This document shows, piece by piece, positions 47,519 through 58,329 of a stretch of DNA of 64,000 nt. How positions within the stretch are numbered: the first letter of the stretch is position 1; each line of letters starts with the position of its first letter. Below the pieces are notes generated by a model. The model saw only the letters and a program-made list of their open reading frames with translations. It was not told the DNA's origin and ran no database searches. The translations under genes and the position numbers were made by a program. This DNA comes from Hedera helix (lineage: Eukaryota > Streptophyta > Magnoliopsida > Apiales > Araliaceae), in the NCBI GenBank assembly GCA_947179155.2, contig OX359275.1, positions 6,575,501 through 6,639,500 of the forward strand. The letters are read 5' to 3'.

Positions 47519-48059
47519 TGTTGACGTCTAATTCTTGCTCCCGCTGCGATCACCTATCAGCTGGACACCTGCACACACAACAAACCGTTATCACCCCACA
47601 GGACAGTCACAGCTAGGGCTGTCCGGGGATGCTCCGGCGTGAGAGTAAGTTCAGGCGACTGACGTCACAATGAAGAACCTTAAAATGTATGCTGGAATAT
47701 GCTAGATGTTTGATAGCTCTATGTTATTTTTGGTAAAAAACTAACCCTTTGTCCAGAAAATGGCTCGCATATACTCATCCATGCATCCACGAACGTCCCA
47801 TCATACCCTCATAAATGAGGACAAGACGTTTCTTTGTCTACCTGCCCCTGTTTAGCCCATACTAGTATGGGCTATCCTCTGACCCACCTGCTGAAGTAAG
47901 CTGAACTGCGCCAACGTCCCATCAGCCTCACCTAACTGGGAAGAGGAGTGGGCTGTTGGCCGGTTCAAGCACCCCAAGGCCCGCTTGTCCCAGTTCCTGT
48001 GGGAAATTATTTTGGGGCCCAAGACAGACGGGTTGGGCCCAATGAATTACACCCCAACA
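47519..48059 (-). repeat. 5' LTR of the Tat element
   Basis: 541 bp, TG..CA, with 8 differences from 37632-38172, mainly transitions. The 22-bp palindrome recurs at 47853-47874. Confidence 0.95.
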
Positions 48060-48591
48060 GTGATAGATGATTGTGGTCAAGCTTTTATTTATTGCTATAG
48101 TTATCATGATGTAAGTTAAACAATCTGAGCTTATGAGATTGTTGCTTAGAATAATCTAATTTTCTTGTGATTATTGCTTCCATTATATTAAATTTAGAGA
48201 GCTTGTTCTAGGTTGTATAATGGTTAGAATCTAATGAAGAGCTTGTTTTGTTAGATTAAAATTATGAAAAATTTTGGATAGCAGGGCTTGTTGTTATCTA
48301 AGGTTATTGGTTTCATGTAAGGATAAAAATATATTTTTATTGATTGATCTATTAATTGTAAGGGTGAGATTGAACCGAAGAACTGAAGTTTTTAATTTAT
48401 TAATTAATTTTATTAATTTACTTTTATTTAGTTAATTAATTATAGTTAGTTCAAAACCCCCAAATCTAGTTTACATTGCATAAAAATAAATTAATCATTC
48501 TATGTGGGTTCGACCCTTGCTTGCTATTATACTGAGTTTGTGATTGAAAGTAAGGATTAATTTTGGAGTGTTAACGACAGCTACCAATGAA

Positions 48592-48651
48592 AATTGATAG
48601 AAATGAGTATGATAAAATTTCAGAGACGAAATTCTTATAAAAAGGGGTAAA
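48592..48651 (+). other. 3' internal end and polypurine tract of the forward LARD-like element
   Basis: A weakened pre-PPT hairpin (AAATTTC..GAAATT, 48615-48633) precedes AAAAAGGGGTAAA and the LTR start at 48652. It parallels 4816-4853 and 5334-5370. Confidence 0.7.
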
Positions 48652-50190
48652 TGTAATATCCCAAATATTTACAAGGTTTGTAAATAAGATTTTTAAATAT
48701 TAATTAAAGGTTATGATTTAAAACCTATAATTTGATAAGTAAGATGTATAGAAAATGAGTAAACATTTTTTTTATTTTAATAATTTACTTGTTAGAAATT
48801 AAATGTGATGATATTGTAATGATGCATGTAGAGAATTTATTAAGAAAATAAATTCAATTGAGAAGTGAAGGTGGTTATATTAAATTATATATACCTAAAG
48901 TGTGTTTGTTAGACAAATAAGAAGATGAGTAAATTAATACTCAATTAAAACTAATAAATTAATTAGTTTAAATATGATGTAAGAAGGAAAGTTATGAAAT
49001 ACAATTAATTAGGTTAATTATATTAGTTATGAGTTAAAGTTATAGAAATGCTAGAATGATTGCCTAGGATGACAATAATAAGAAGTTAATTAATTAAGTA
49101 ATTAACTTAATTATTAAGTTGTTATATAGAGTCCATTAATGGATTTTAAACAAGCCCAAGATGGGAATACTTGCATGAATGTGAGTAATTAAATAATAAG
49201 CCCAAATGTTATGTTAATTAATAGTCTAAGAGATAATTAATATAAGTCCAATTAAATTACGTTGACAAGTATTGTGATAGTCCAATTAAATTAATTACCA
49301 AGCCCAAGTTATAAATGATATGTAAGTTATGTTGGGTAGCCCAAGTAATTAAATAAGAGAGCCCAATGCAAGATAAGCTATGTAGCCCAAACACTTAAAA
49401 GTCCAATGTTGGTCAAAGTGTTGAGAAATATTGTTAAGTGTAGAGAATTAACTAATGTAGAGTTAATTGAATAACCCTAGCTGGCAGGCAAGATAGAGAA
49501 TTAACCAAACATTGATTAATTGCTAGAGAAAGGAAGGTAGTTATGAGAATTAACTATGGATGAGTTAATTGAGTAACCTAAGGTGGTAGAATTATTTATA
49601 GCAAGTCTAATTTGATTATATAATAAGTCCAATTGAGGTATTAATCTAGGTCAAATAAATTTACCTAGTAGTTCATATAATTAATTTAACATTAATCCAT
49701 GTAATAATTAAACAAGCCCAATGTTTGATTTAATTAAATGTAATAAAGGGTATTTAATGTTAGCCCATTGTAATAATTAAATTGAGCTCAAACCAATTAA
49801 TTGGATGAGCCCAATATATTAAATTCTAGAGTCCAATGTGGAGCTCAAATGGTAGTCAAAGTTGTGGTCTATATATATATATATTGGTGTATATATATAT
49901 GGATACTTATATAATGATATAGGATATAAAAATAAAGTCAAGTTGGTAAAATTTATTGCTATTCCCGAATTTTGAGAGGGCCCCACATGAAAATGTCGAG
50001 TGTGGCTTCATTTTGCTTATTTTACACTCCAAAAGTTGCTTACAAGCAACCTTGATGGAAGTCTTTCATGTTAATCATTCAATCAAGTCTTTTTCCTTAA
50101 ATCAAGCCAAGTTTTGATGGTTGCAAGTAATGTTGGTCAAATTGTATAGATATACATATTGTAAGTAATAAAAAGAGATGATAAAAGGCC

Positions 50191-50199
50191 TATAAATAG
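50191..50199 (+). promoter_or_regulatory. TATA box in solo LTR 48815-53047
   Basis: A perfect TATAAATAG, 197 bp upstream of the donor-like site at 50388. The spacing is the same as in 14672-18349 (198 bp). Confidence 0.6.
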
Positions 50200-50387
50200 A
50201 GACATTGAATCATGTGTTAGTGTTTGTTCATTTGTTTCACCAAATATAGAGAGAGAAGCTCTAGAGAAAAAAATAAGTAAACCTTTGGGAGATTGATGAT
50301 CCACCAAGGAAAAATACTAGAGAATAGTTAAGGAGGAGTCTTTAGCAAGTTCATAGCCAAAAGAAGAAGAACATCCATGTCCAAGAG

Positions 50388-52660
50388 GTTAAAAAGTGTT
50401 CTAAACTTTCTTTAGTTCATTTTTATAGTCTATATATGTTTTAATCGGTCAAAAAGTATTTTTAACAGATCAAAAGTTATTTTGATACTCTAGAAGTATA
50501 AATCTATGATATATAGGTAGATTCATGGTTTAGTATATTTAATACAAGTATTGGTATGTATGGTATGCAAATAAATGGAAGAAAAATCCATATCGTGTTA
50601 CCGGTAAAACCCTAGATGGTTCGATCTTAAATTTCTTGTCAAAATATTTTTAAAAACTTGATTGAACCATGAAATATTGTAAAACAAGAAGTTAGGAAGA
50701 CAACAACACTAAGATGGTGTCATTTAGATGTGTAGAGTTTATTTTATTCAAGTTTGAACTATTAAAACCAAGGATTTATAATTTTAGTTTTCACTTTGTC
50801 CTTATGAGCAATTTTTAGTCCAGTTTCATTCGGAATTTGGATTTGTGATCTTAAGAGAAATTGTAGAGGGGAAAATTCTTATGAGAATGAACTCAAAAAT
50901 CACCCCAAAATATTTTAAAATGAAGAAGTTATGGCTGTCGGAGCATCGGAGGGTCGAGCAGTCAAAAGTTTGACTTCCGGACAGACTGGCCGGGCCCGCC
51001 TGCGCTCGGTGTGGGCTCACCTGCGCCCGAGGCCACTGCCAGAAGAAGTTTTGGGCGCTCCGGGTCTGTCTGGGTTGGGTCGGGTAAGTCTGAATCGAGT
51101 TTTTCTTGATAAATTAAGTTAAAATAAGTGTAAAATGAATGTGTTTGGATACTAAACTTATATATGTAGAATTTATTAGTGCGTTAATGGTAGCTAGATG
51201 TTTAAAATAAAGACTAAAGTTAACACAATTAAAAAGTTAACTATTGGTATTATTTGAAAATTATTAAAATATTATTAAACGATCAATAATACTAGTATAT
51301 GATTAAAAAGTTATTAAATGATTAATAACATTAGTACATGATGAAAATGTTATTAAATAATTAATAACATTAATAAATGATTAAAATATTATTAAATGGT
51401 TAATAATATTAATGAATGATTAAAATATTATTAAATGGTTAATAATATTAATAAGTGATTAAATGATTAATAATATTAATATGTGATTAAAATATTATTA
51501 AATAGTTAATAATATTAATAAGTGATTAAAATATTATTAAATGGTTAATAATATTAATATGTGATTAAAATATTATCAAATGGTGAATAATATTTATAAA
51601 TGATTAAAATATTATCAAATGGTGAATAATATTTATAAATGATTAAAATATTATTAAATGATGAATAATATTAGTAAGAGATTAAAATATTATTAAATGG
51701 TTAATAATATTAATAAGTGATTAAACTATTATTAATATTAATATGTGATTAAAATATTATTAAATAGTTAATAATATTAAATAAGTGATTAAAATATTAT
51801 TAAATAGTTAATAATATTAATAAGTGATTAAAATATTATTAAATGGTTAATAATATTAATAAGCGATTAAAATATTATTAAATGGTAAATAATGTTAATA
51901 CGTGAGTAAAATATTATTAAATGATTAATAATATTTGAACGTAGTTGTATATTATCAAAGGTAGATAATATTTTGAAGTATTTGATACACTATTGAATCT
52001 CCGAATCATTAAGTTATGTAAGAGAAGAAAGTTTAATTGAATTAAACCAATATAAATAGTCAATTTGTGACTAAGTTAGACAACTTATTAAAAGTAGGTC
52101 GTACGAAGAATGTGTAGTGAATGCGTAAGATGGTTAAGTGTACCCGACATGTCCAAACTAGGTTTGGGCTAGGGTTTTTGTCCGGAACTTAAAAGTTCAT
52201 TGGTCAGACAACTAAAGAATTAATAATTTGAAGTTAATGTCTTAATTAAGACTAATTAATAGTCCTGGTAGTTAATGATTATGTCAATTTGTTATATAAA
52301 TTGTAGGTTGAGCAACAGACGCAAATAAGCGTAAATGGTATAAGCAAATCAAACAAGTTTTCCAGAACTTGCTCCTAAATGTGATTTTATATTATTGATA
52401 TGCAGATTTATTGATGATATTTGTGATATGTGAAAAGCATGAGTTGTGATTACATGTGAAATTTGAAGCATGAATTGCTAGAGACTAGTTGGTTGGTATA
52501 TGTGATGCATAAAAAGTATGAAGCATTCATAAGATGAAATGCATGATTTAAGAATAAAATGTAGAGCATGTATAATATGTGAAGCATGTAATGTGTTATG
52601 TGTAACTGTTAAACTTGCTGAGTCGTCGTGCTCACTCTTGCTTAAAACCAACATTTTCAG
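50388..52660 (+). other. Putative LTR intron
   Basis: Donor CCAAGAG|GTTAAAAAGTG and acceptor ACATTTTCAG|ATAGTGC. The acceptor is preceded by CTTGCTGAGTC and CTCAC, a branch-point-like motif. Confidence 0.45.
51240..51945 (+). repeat. AT-rich tandem hairpin array, period about 39 bp
   Basis: About 18 units of GATTAAAATATTATTAAATGG plus TTAATAATATTAATAAGT. In each unit AATATTATTAA and TTAATAATATT are perfect reverse complements separated by about 4 nt, so every unit forms an 11-bp stem. Confidence 0.85.
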
Positions 52661-53402
52661 ATAGTGCAAGTTATTCGAAGTTTTTGATAAAGATCAAGAA
52701 ATAGGAATGCATATTACATTCACTGAAGGTCTAGCACGACCATTGTAGATATCAGTCCGAATTGGACAGGTAAAATGATTGTGTAGTATAAGAATTGGTT
52801 GGTATGTAATATGAGTGTTAAATACTCAAATTGATTGTAATAGAATGTCGTATCATATATGATATTGAGACATACTGGGAATGTATAAAAATTGCGATTC
52901 TGGAATAGAAAGATATGTTGTAAAATTGTAAATAAATGATTATTTATCAATTATAATATTGTTGTAATTCATGAACAATAAGGAAAAGGTAGTACTAGTG
53001 TTGAACCGGATTCGAGGTTCGAGGGACCCGAATTCGAGGTCATTACACATATAATGGCATGCATATAATTTTAGTACATGTATTAATAACAATTACATGT
53101 TATGTATTGAAAATTATATAATTATAATATATAGATGTATATGTAATATGTATATAACATATATGAATATAAATGCTAAAAATACATACTATGTATTATG
53201 TATATATGTATAATGTATATGCACGTATGCTTTCTTAATCAAAATAAGGGCTGAGAATGCTTTTAGAATGAGTGGATTGTACTGAATATTATTAGCCTAA
53301 GTAGGAGGTGTAATGCTCTAAGTTAATGAGAAATTATTCCATAGTCTAGGAGCATGATGAACAGTATGCTCTCCCTCTCACTTACCTTTGGATCCCGCGT
53401 GG

Positions 53403-53545
53403 GACCCTTTGTGCTAGGGTCCACATGTATGTGAGAAAAAAAACATATTGTTCATCGTACTCTCGATGCATTTAACCCTTTGTGCTGGGGTCCACATATA
53501 TGTGAGAGGAGAAGCATACTGTTCATCGTGCTCCCTGTGCATTTA
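53403..53545 (+). repeat. 71-bp tandem duplication in LTR
   Basis: ACCCTTTGTGCTAGGGTCCA near 53404 recurs with one base changed near 53475. Each copy is followed by CACAT..TATGTGAGA and GTTCATCGT. Confidence 0.75.
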
Positions 53546-53828
53546 ATAATTTTTCCTAAGTTAACCCATTGCCACCAAGCCTTAATGTAATATAAGTGGA
53601 ATTCTATAGCTACTTGAGGTCTAATTCATATTCATTCTCCTAAGTTCTGTATATTCCATTCCTAAATTACAAGCTCTAAGTCCCTAAAGCCATAACACAA
53701 AAGTTCTTCATAATTCACACCATAATCCATCAAATTGATGCAAGAATAATAGAGATTGTTGTTCCAAGCTGATTTTTGAAAAAGGTGTTGAGGAAATTAT
53801 ATCAAGAAGGAATTCAGCCCCAATTAAG

Positions 53829-55261
53829 GTTTAAAAGTAACATTTTCTCTTAATTTAAAGAAATTAGTTATTTCTAGTTTCTAAATTATTGTTTGTTGAT
53901 TGTGGGAGGTTGTTTTTTAGTAAAGAATCATGAAGGATTCTGATATAAGTTGGATTAAATGTGGAGATGATGTTCATATATATGCATTGAATTCATGAAA
54001 AATCATATATTTTCAAGTATACATATAAGGTATTTGAGAAAATGCCTCAATGAAAGTTATTTGTCATATGAAAATTAGATAGTAATCTATGTGGATTATT
54101 GTGCATAGATGAGTTATAAGTTAACTCAAGTTGTTTAGATGAATAAAACCAAGTTCAAAATGGTTTTCACGAGTTTCTAGCAAACTTTTCTAAATTCGAA
54201 AACTATGCTAAACACATATTTTTGAGTTTTCGATTTCATGCCTTAAAGTAATTGTTAAAGACCAAACATTGATGTTTTATGTACATTGTAGTATGATCTA
54301 GGTAATTATTCAAAATTTAGGTCATTTGAACTTATGTGGTGTAAGTTATGTAGTTGGGAAGTAAACATGTTAGTAAGAAACTGAAATTTCTAGAGCAGGG
54401 CACCAGCGCCAAGGTGTAGTAATTCAGCACCGGGGCACTAACCCCTCTTTCAAACTGTGTCAGGGCGTAGAAAACTGGCGCTGGGGTGGCTGGCTTCAAA
54501 AAATATTTTGTAATTTTTTAAAAATGTTATGCGTCTAGGTTGTGTAATTCAACTTTAAATGCATTAAGAAGTATAAAATAACTCAGTTATGAGATGTTAA
54601 ATCCAACTTGGATAATGAGTTAATGATTATAAACTTTTACTAAGTTTTGAATGAAATGGATTGGTGTATGTTTGATGTATTCAATAACCTATATAAGGTG
54701 TAATACATCGGATATAGGAAAATTAAAGATTAATAAACTAATCTAGATAAATTTAAGTCTCGAATGAGATTGATGAACGTGTTATAACTTGATTTTATAT
54801 ATATATAAGTTATGTGACGAATGAAAATTTATGGTTATATTAACCAACGAGTAAGGATTATACAACATACGCATAATGAGCGTAAACGATGAATGCAAAT
54901 GACGGCAAGTTTTTCAATACTTGATCTATATGGGAAATTGTTCTAATGTGCCTTGATGCTATGATGTGCTAATACTTGTTAGTATGCAGTTGACTGATGA
55001 AAATTAATTGCTCTATGTGAAATTGATCATTGTTGTGTTATGTGAAATATGTATAACATGTGAATCATGCGTGAAATGTAATGTGATTAAGAAATGAAAA
55101 GTTCGTATGAACTGTAAAGTATTCATGAACTGTAAAACATGTACGAAAGATAAATCATGTATGAAATGTGATGTAAGTATAAAATGAGAAGTATGAATTA
55201 TATTAACTGTTAGATTTGTTGAGCCGTTGAGCTCATTCCTGTAATTGAACTTTATTTACAG
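53829..55261 (+). other. Putative LTR intron
   Basis: Donor AATTAAG|GTTTAAAAGTAAC and acceptor TTTATTTACAG|TTAAAAG. The acceptor is preceded by TTTGTTGAGCCGTTGAGCTCATTCC.., a weaker match to the block seen in the other LTRs. Confidence 0.4.
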
Positions 55262-55926
55262 TTAAAAGAAATAGTTTCAAATGAATATGGCCTTAAAGAC
55301 ATGAAGCGCATTTAGAAAGAAAGCGTATTTTATTTTCCTTAGTTGAATGTGAAACTTGTTAGAATGACATATTGCTTTGAAAATGAAACAAGTTGTATTA
55401 AACATTGAAATATCTAATAAAGGATATTCTTTTTGAAACTAAGTTGTAAACTTTACATTTACTTTTGTAAGGTAATATTATATGATTGAAATACTATATG
55501 AAAGATAGTATATATTATGAATATAACTTGCTGTATTAGGATTTCATCTTGCTATTTGGAAAATCTAGCTTGTTATATAAAACGGCTTGTTACTAGATTA
55601 TAATGAATGATGTATAGAATGAAACATGTATTTAAAGTTGAGTTTTTGAATACTCATAATTAACATATTGAGATAAAGCATTATATATATGATTTTGAAA
55701 ACTAAGATAGATTGTAAAGATTGTGATCCAGGGATAAGATAAGATTGTAAAGTTTTTAATGAAACATAATTTGATGAGCTATAATGATTGCAAATGTTGT
55801 AAAATTTTAAATCATTGAGTTTTTATTAATATATTGATAATGAATGTTGTAAAGATTAAGGACGAGGTTGTATTTTAACGCACAAGATCGAGATTAAAAA
55901 TAGTACAAATTTTTGGGGTTGTTACA

Positions 55927-57430
55927 GTGATCAGAAGGAACAAGGCAAGATTGGTAGCAAAAGGATATTCATAGGAAGAAGGAATTGACTATGATTGGAC
56001 ATTTTTTTTTCTATTTCCTGATTGAAAGCTATCAAAATGTTCCTTGCATATGCTGCTTATATTGGATTCAAAGTCTTTCAAATGGACGTCAATAATGCAT
56101 TTCTCAATAGAGAACTTCAAGAAGAGGTTTATGTTGAACAACCTCTAGATTTTGTCAATCCAACCTTCTTTGACTATGTTTACATATTAGATAAAGCTTT
56201 ATATAGATTAAAAGAAACACTTAGGACATGGACGTCAAGAGTGCATTTCTTAATGGAGAACTTCAAGAAGAGGTTTATGTTGAATAACCTCCAGATTTTG
56301 TTAATTCAACCTTCTTTGACTATGTTTACATATTAGATAAAGCTTTATATGGATTAAAACAAGCACTTAGGACATCGTATGAAACACAGACTAATTTTTT
56401 TTATTGAAAAATGATTCACTAAAGGTAGGATAGACACCACTTTTTTCCTTAGAAAACATAAAGACTAGACATTGTTATTACAAATCTATGTAGGCGATCT
56501 TATATTTAGCTCAACTGACATAAAATTGTGAGAGATTTTCCAAGCTGATGCAGAGTAAGTTCGAGATGAGTACGATGTGTGAGCTAAGCTTCTTCGTTGG
56601 ACTTCAAGTGAAGCAGTCTGATAAAGGAATCTTCATCAACTAAGCTAAGTACATCAATAACTTACTTAAGAAGTATGACATGGAATCAGCCTCTCCCATG
56701 AAGACTCCAATAGCCTCTGTAACCAGGCTTGACAAGGATGAGAAATGTAAAAGTATTGATACAACTCAATATAAAGATATGATTAGATCTCTCTTGTACT
56801 TAACTGCTAGTAGGTCAGATATCATGTTTGCTACTTGTATATTTACTAGATTTTAGGATGACCCTAAGGAATCACATTTATTAGGTATAAAAAGGATTTT
56901 CAGGTATTTTAAGGACATTCAACATTTAGGACTGTGGTATCTTAAAGAGTTAACCTTTGATCTAATAGGGTATTCAGATGTTGACTTTACAGGATGCAAA
57001 TTAGACAGGAAAAGCACTAGTCGCACATATTAAATGTTAGAAAATAAGCTTGTCTCATGGTTCAGTAAGAAGCAACACTCAATGTCAACTTCAACTGCAG
57101 AAGCTGAGTATATTACTGATAAAAGCTACTATGCTCAAATTTTATAGATGAAGAACCAGCTTGCTAACTTTAGGTTTGAATTCAAGTCTATTTCTATATT
57201 ATGTGATAATACAAGTGTTATTTTGATAACGCATAATCCTATCATGTATTCTAGGACTAAACATATAGACATTAGATACCATTTTATTAGAGATCATGTT
57301 CAAAATAGAAATATTTCTTTGCACTTTATCTTTACTGAAAATTAACTTGCTGGTGTTTTTACCAAACTCTTAGAGGAATCTAGATTTAATAAGCTTATTA
57401 GTGAGTTAACTTAAAGGAAAAGAATAAAAG
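55927..57430 (+). pseudogene. pol: Ty1/copia RT and RNase H remnant (continuation of 24837-27189)
   Basis: The frame resumes with ARLVAKGYS and EEGIDYDWTF, then the RT motif FQMDVNNAFLN with EEVYVEQPLDFV. A diverged 146-bp tandem duplication (56082-56227 and 56228-56373) repeats this motif out of frame. Later come SPMKTPIASVTRLDKDEKC, DMIRSLLYLTASRSDIMF, YSDVDFTGCKLDRKSTS, TSTAEAEYI and TKHIDIRYHFIRDHV, the usual copia RT tail and RNase H. Numerous stops make it dead. It is in the same orientation as the 24837-27189 fragment and picks up where its integrase left off. Confidence 0.85.
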
Positions 57431-58329
57431 GAAGAAAGCAAAATCTGTGATAATGAAGATTTAATCTCCAATAACTATTCCTCGAATCCTTGATTCCTCC
57501 TTTGTTGTTCTCTTATTGGTTCTTGAGCATCCAAGATGAACTCCAGCAGCCACACACTTCACTCCCTTCTTTTCAGTTGAAGATCATTATGTATTTATAG
57601 TGTTTAAGTCATAAAAACCTATTTTTTGACAACTTAGCAATGCAGCACCCCGATGCTCATTCTCTGTTTGGCTTGTGCCCTAGCGCTGACTTCTTGCACG
57701 CCCCATCACTCAAACTAAAGTACAGGCTTTGCTCAATAGCTTTCTCGGTAGCATCTGGCATGGTGTAGTGATATGCCCTGGCGCCCAGAAGTTGGCGCCC
57801 CAGCATCCCTTTCACCCAACTGCTGAATTTTGATCCAATTTGCTTGCATAACTATAACGCCAAATTCTATGTACACGTTCCTACAAAATCATATACAAAC
57901 CCATAGAAATAACTTAATACCATATTCTTATAAAACAAGATTAAAATACAATAAAATCACATAAAATACTTGAGGATTTATAATTTATCAAGATCAAAAA
58001 TAGTCAATTCGTGGGTATAAAATTCATTCATCAACTATGCAAGAAAAATATAGGCTAAAAGAATAGATCCTCCAATGAGCAAAAGGGGAATGGGATAAAT
58101 AAAATGGGGGAAAATGATAAATCTTTTGAAAAGGTATACTTGCAAAATTTTCCTTGATTTTTTTTTTTTTGGTTGCAAATTTATACATTCAATTAATATA
58201 TTCATTCTTTCTCTCTAGAAATAAAGTTGTTCACTGTACATAAGTCATGTTTAAATTCAAATATTATGCATCTTAGAATTGATAAATGCTTGAAACTACT
58301 GGTTTTGTCATCATCAAATAGGGAGAGAT
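57431..58329 (+). other. Copia 3' internal region with probable small reverse insertion
   Basis: There is no coding frame. Positions 57479-58033 are flanked by ACTAT (57474-57478 and 58034-58038). On the minus strand this piece starts TGATGAATGAATTTTATACC, has ACTATAAATACA, and contains GC-rich GGGGCGCC segments. It resembles the beginning of an LTR but does not end in CA. The last bases, TCATCATCAAATAGGGAGAGAT, are the copia polypurine tract region. Confidence 0.45.

Larger units (their letters stand above)
37632..48059 (-). mobile_element. Complete Tat-lineage Ty3/gypsy retrotransposon (10428 bp)
   Basis: Two 541-bp LTRs flank a minus-strand gag, protease, RT, RNase H, second RNase H and integrase set without a chromodomain. 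An antisense gene lies between integrase and the 3' LTR. The dual RNase H, PBS type and antisense ORF fit the Tat clade. I count 8 differences between the LTRs (about 1.5%), so it is fairly young. The flanking pentamers are GTGGT (37627-37631) and GTGAT (48060-48064), a target duplication with one change. Breaks: one stop in gag, a gag/pol frame break, one stop before the second RNase H and one frameshift within it. Confidence 0.95.
36547..48586 (+). repeat. Solo LTR (about 1.6 kb) with target duplication ATGAA, split by the Tat element
   Basis: It starts TGATAGGGCTAAATTATACG at 36547 and ends TTAACGACAGCTACCA at 48586. ATGAA flanks both sides (36542-36546 and 48587-48591). Removing the Tat element at 37632-48059 leaves about 1.6 kb. 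A GC-rich stretch with GACGACGTCGTTTGG lies at 36930-37100. The 3' part holds TGTGGGTTCGACCC..TTGCTATTATAC, seen at the end of many plant gypsy LTRs. No internal region survives. Confidence 0.85.
48815..53047 (+). repeat. Solo LTR, gypsy type (about 4.2 kb)
   Basis: It starts TGTAATGATGCATG and ends GAGGTCATTACA. The flanking pentamers are GATAT and CATAT (one mismatch), so the left boundary is slightly uncertain. It is homologous to 14672-18349: both share GAGGGCCCCAC, ACAAGAAGTTAGGAAGAC and GAGGGTCGAG landmarks. It has TATAAATAG (50191-50199), a donor-like site (50387/50388), a GC-rich island (50930-51100), an AT-hairpin array (51240-51945) and CTTGCTGAGTC..ACATTTTCAG (52614-52660). Confidence 0.75.
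27190..55926 (+). mobile_element. Forward LARD-like gypsy-related element, 5' truncated, heavily nested
   Basis: Host segments are 27190-28177, 36133-36546, 48587-48814 and 53048-55926. They hold a leader repeat (27290-27445), TTGTTTCGGCTAGAC motifs, a pre-PPT hairpin and a 3' LTR, but no coding sequence. The layout parallels the LARD at 1-8785. No 5' LTR or PBS is visible. GTGAT occurs on both sides (27185-27189 and 55927-55931), possibly a target duplication. The flanking copia integrase and RT belong to one element, which supports a single insertion event. Confidence 0.65.
48652..55926 (+). repeat. 3' LTR of the forward LARD-like element, split by a solo LTR
   Basis: It starts TGTAATATCCC after the polypurine tract and ends TTTGGGGTTGTTACA at 55926, where copia RT resumes. 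Removing 48815-53047 leaves about 3.04 kb. The right part carries a 71-bp tandem duplication, a donor-like AATTAAG|GTTTAAAAG (53828/53829), a GC-rich island (54395-54500) and TTTGTTGAGCC..TTTATTTACAG (55215-55261). Confidence 0.75.
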
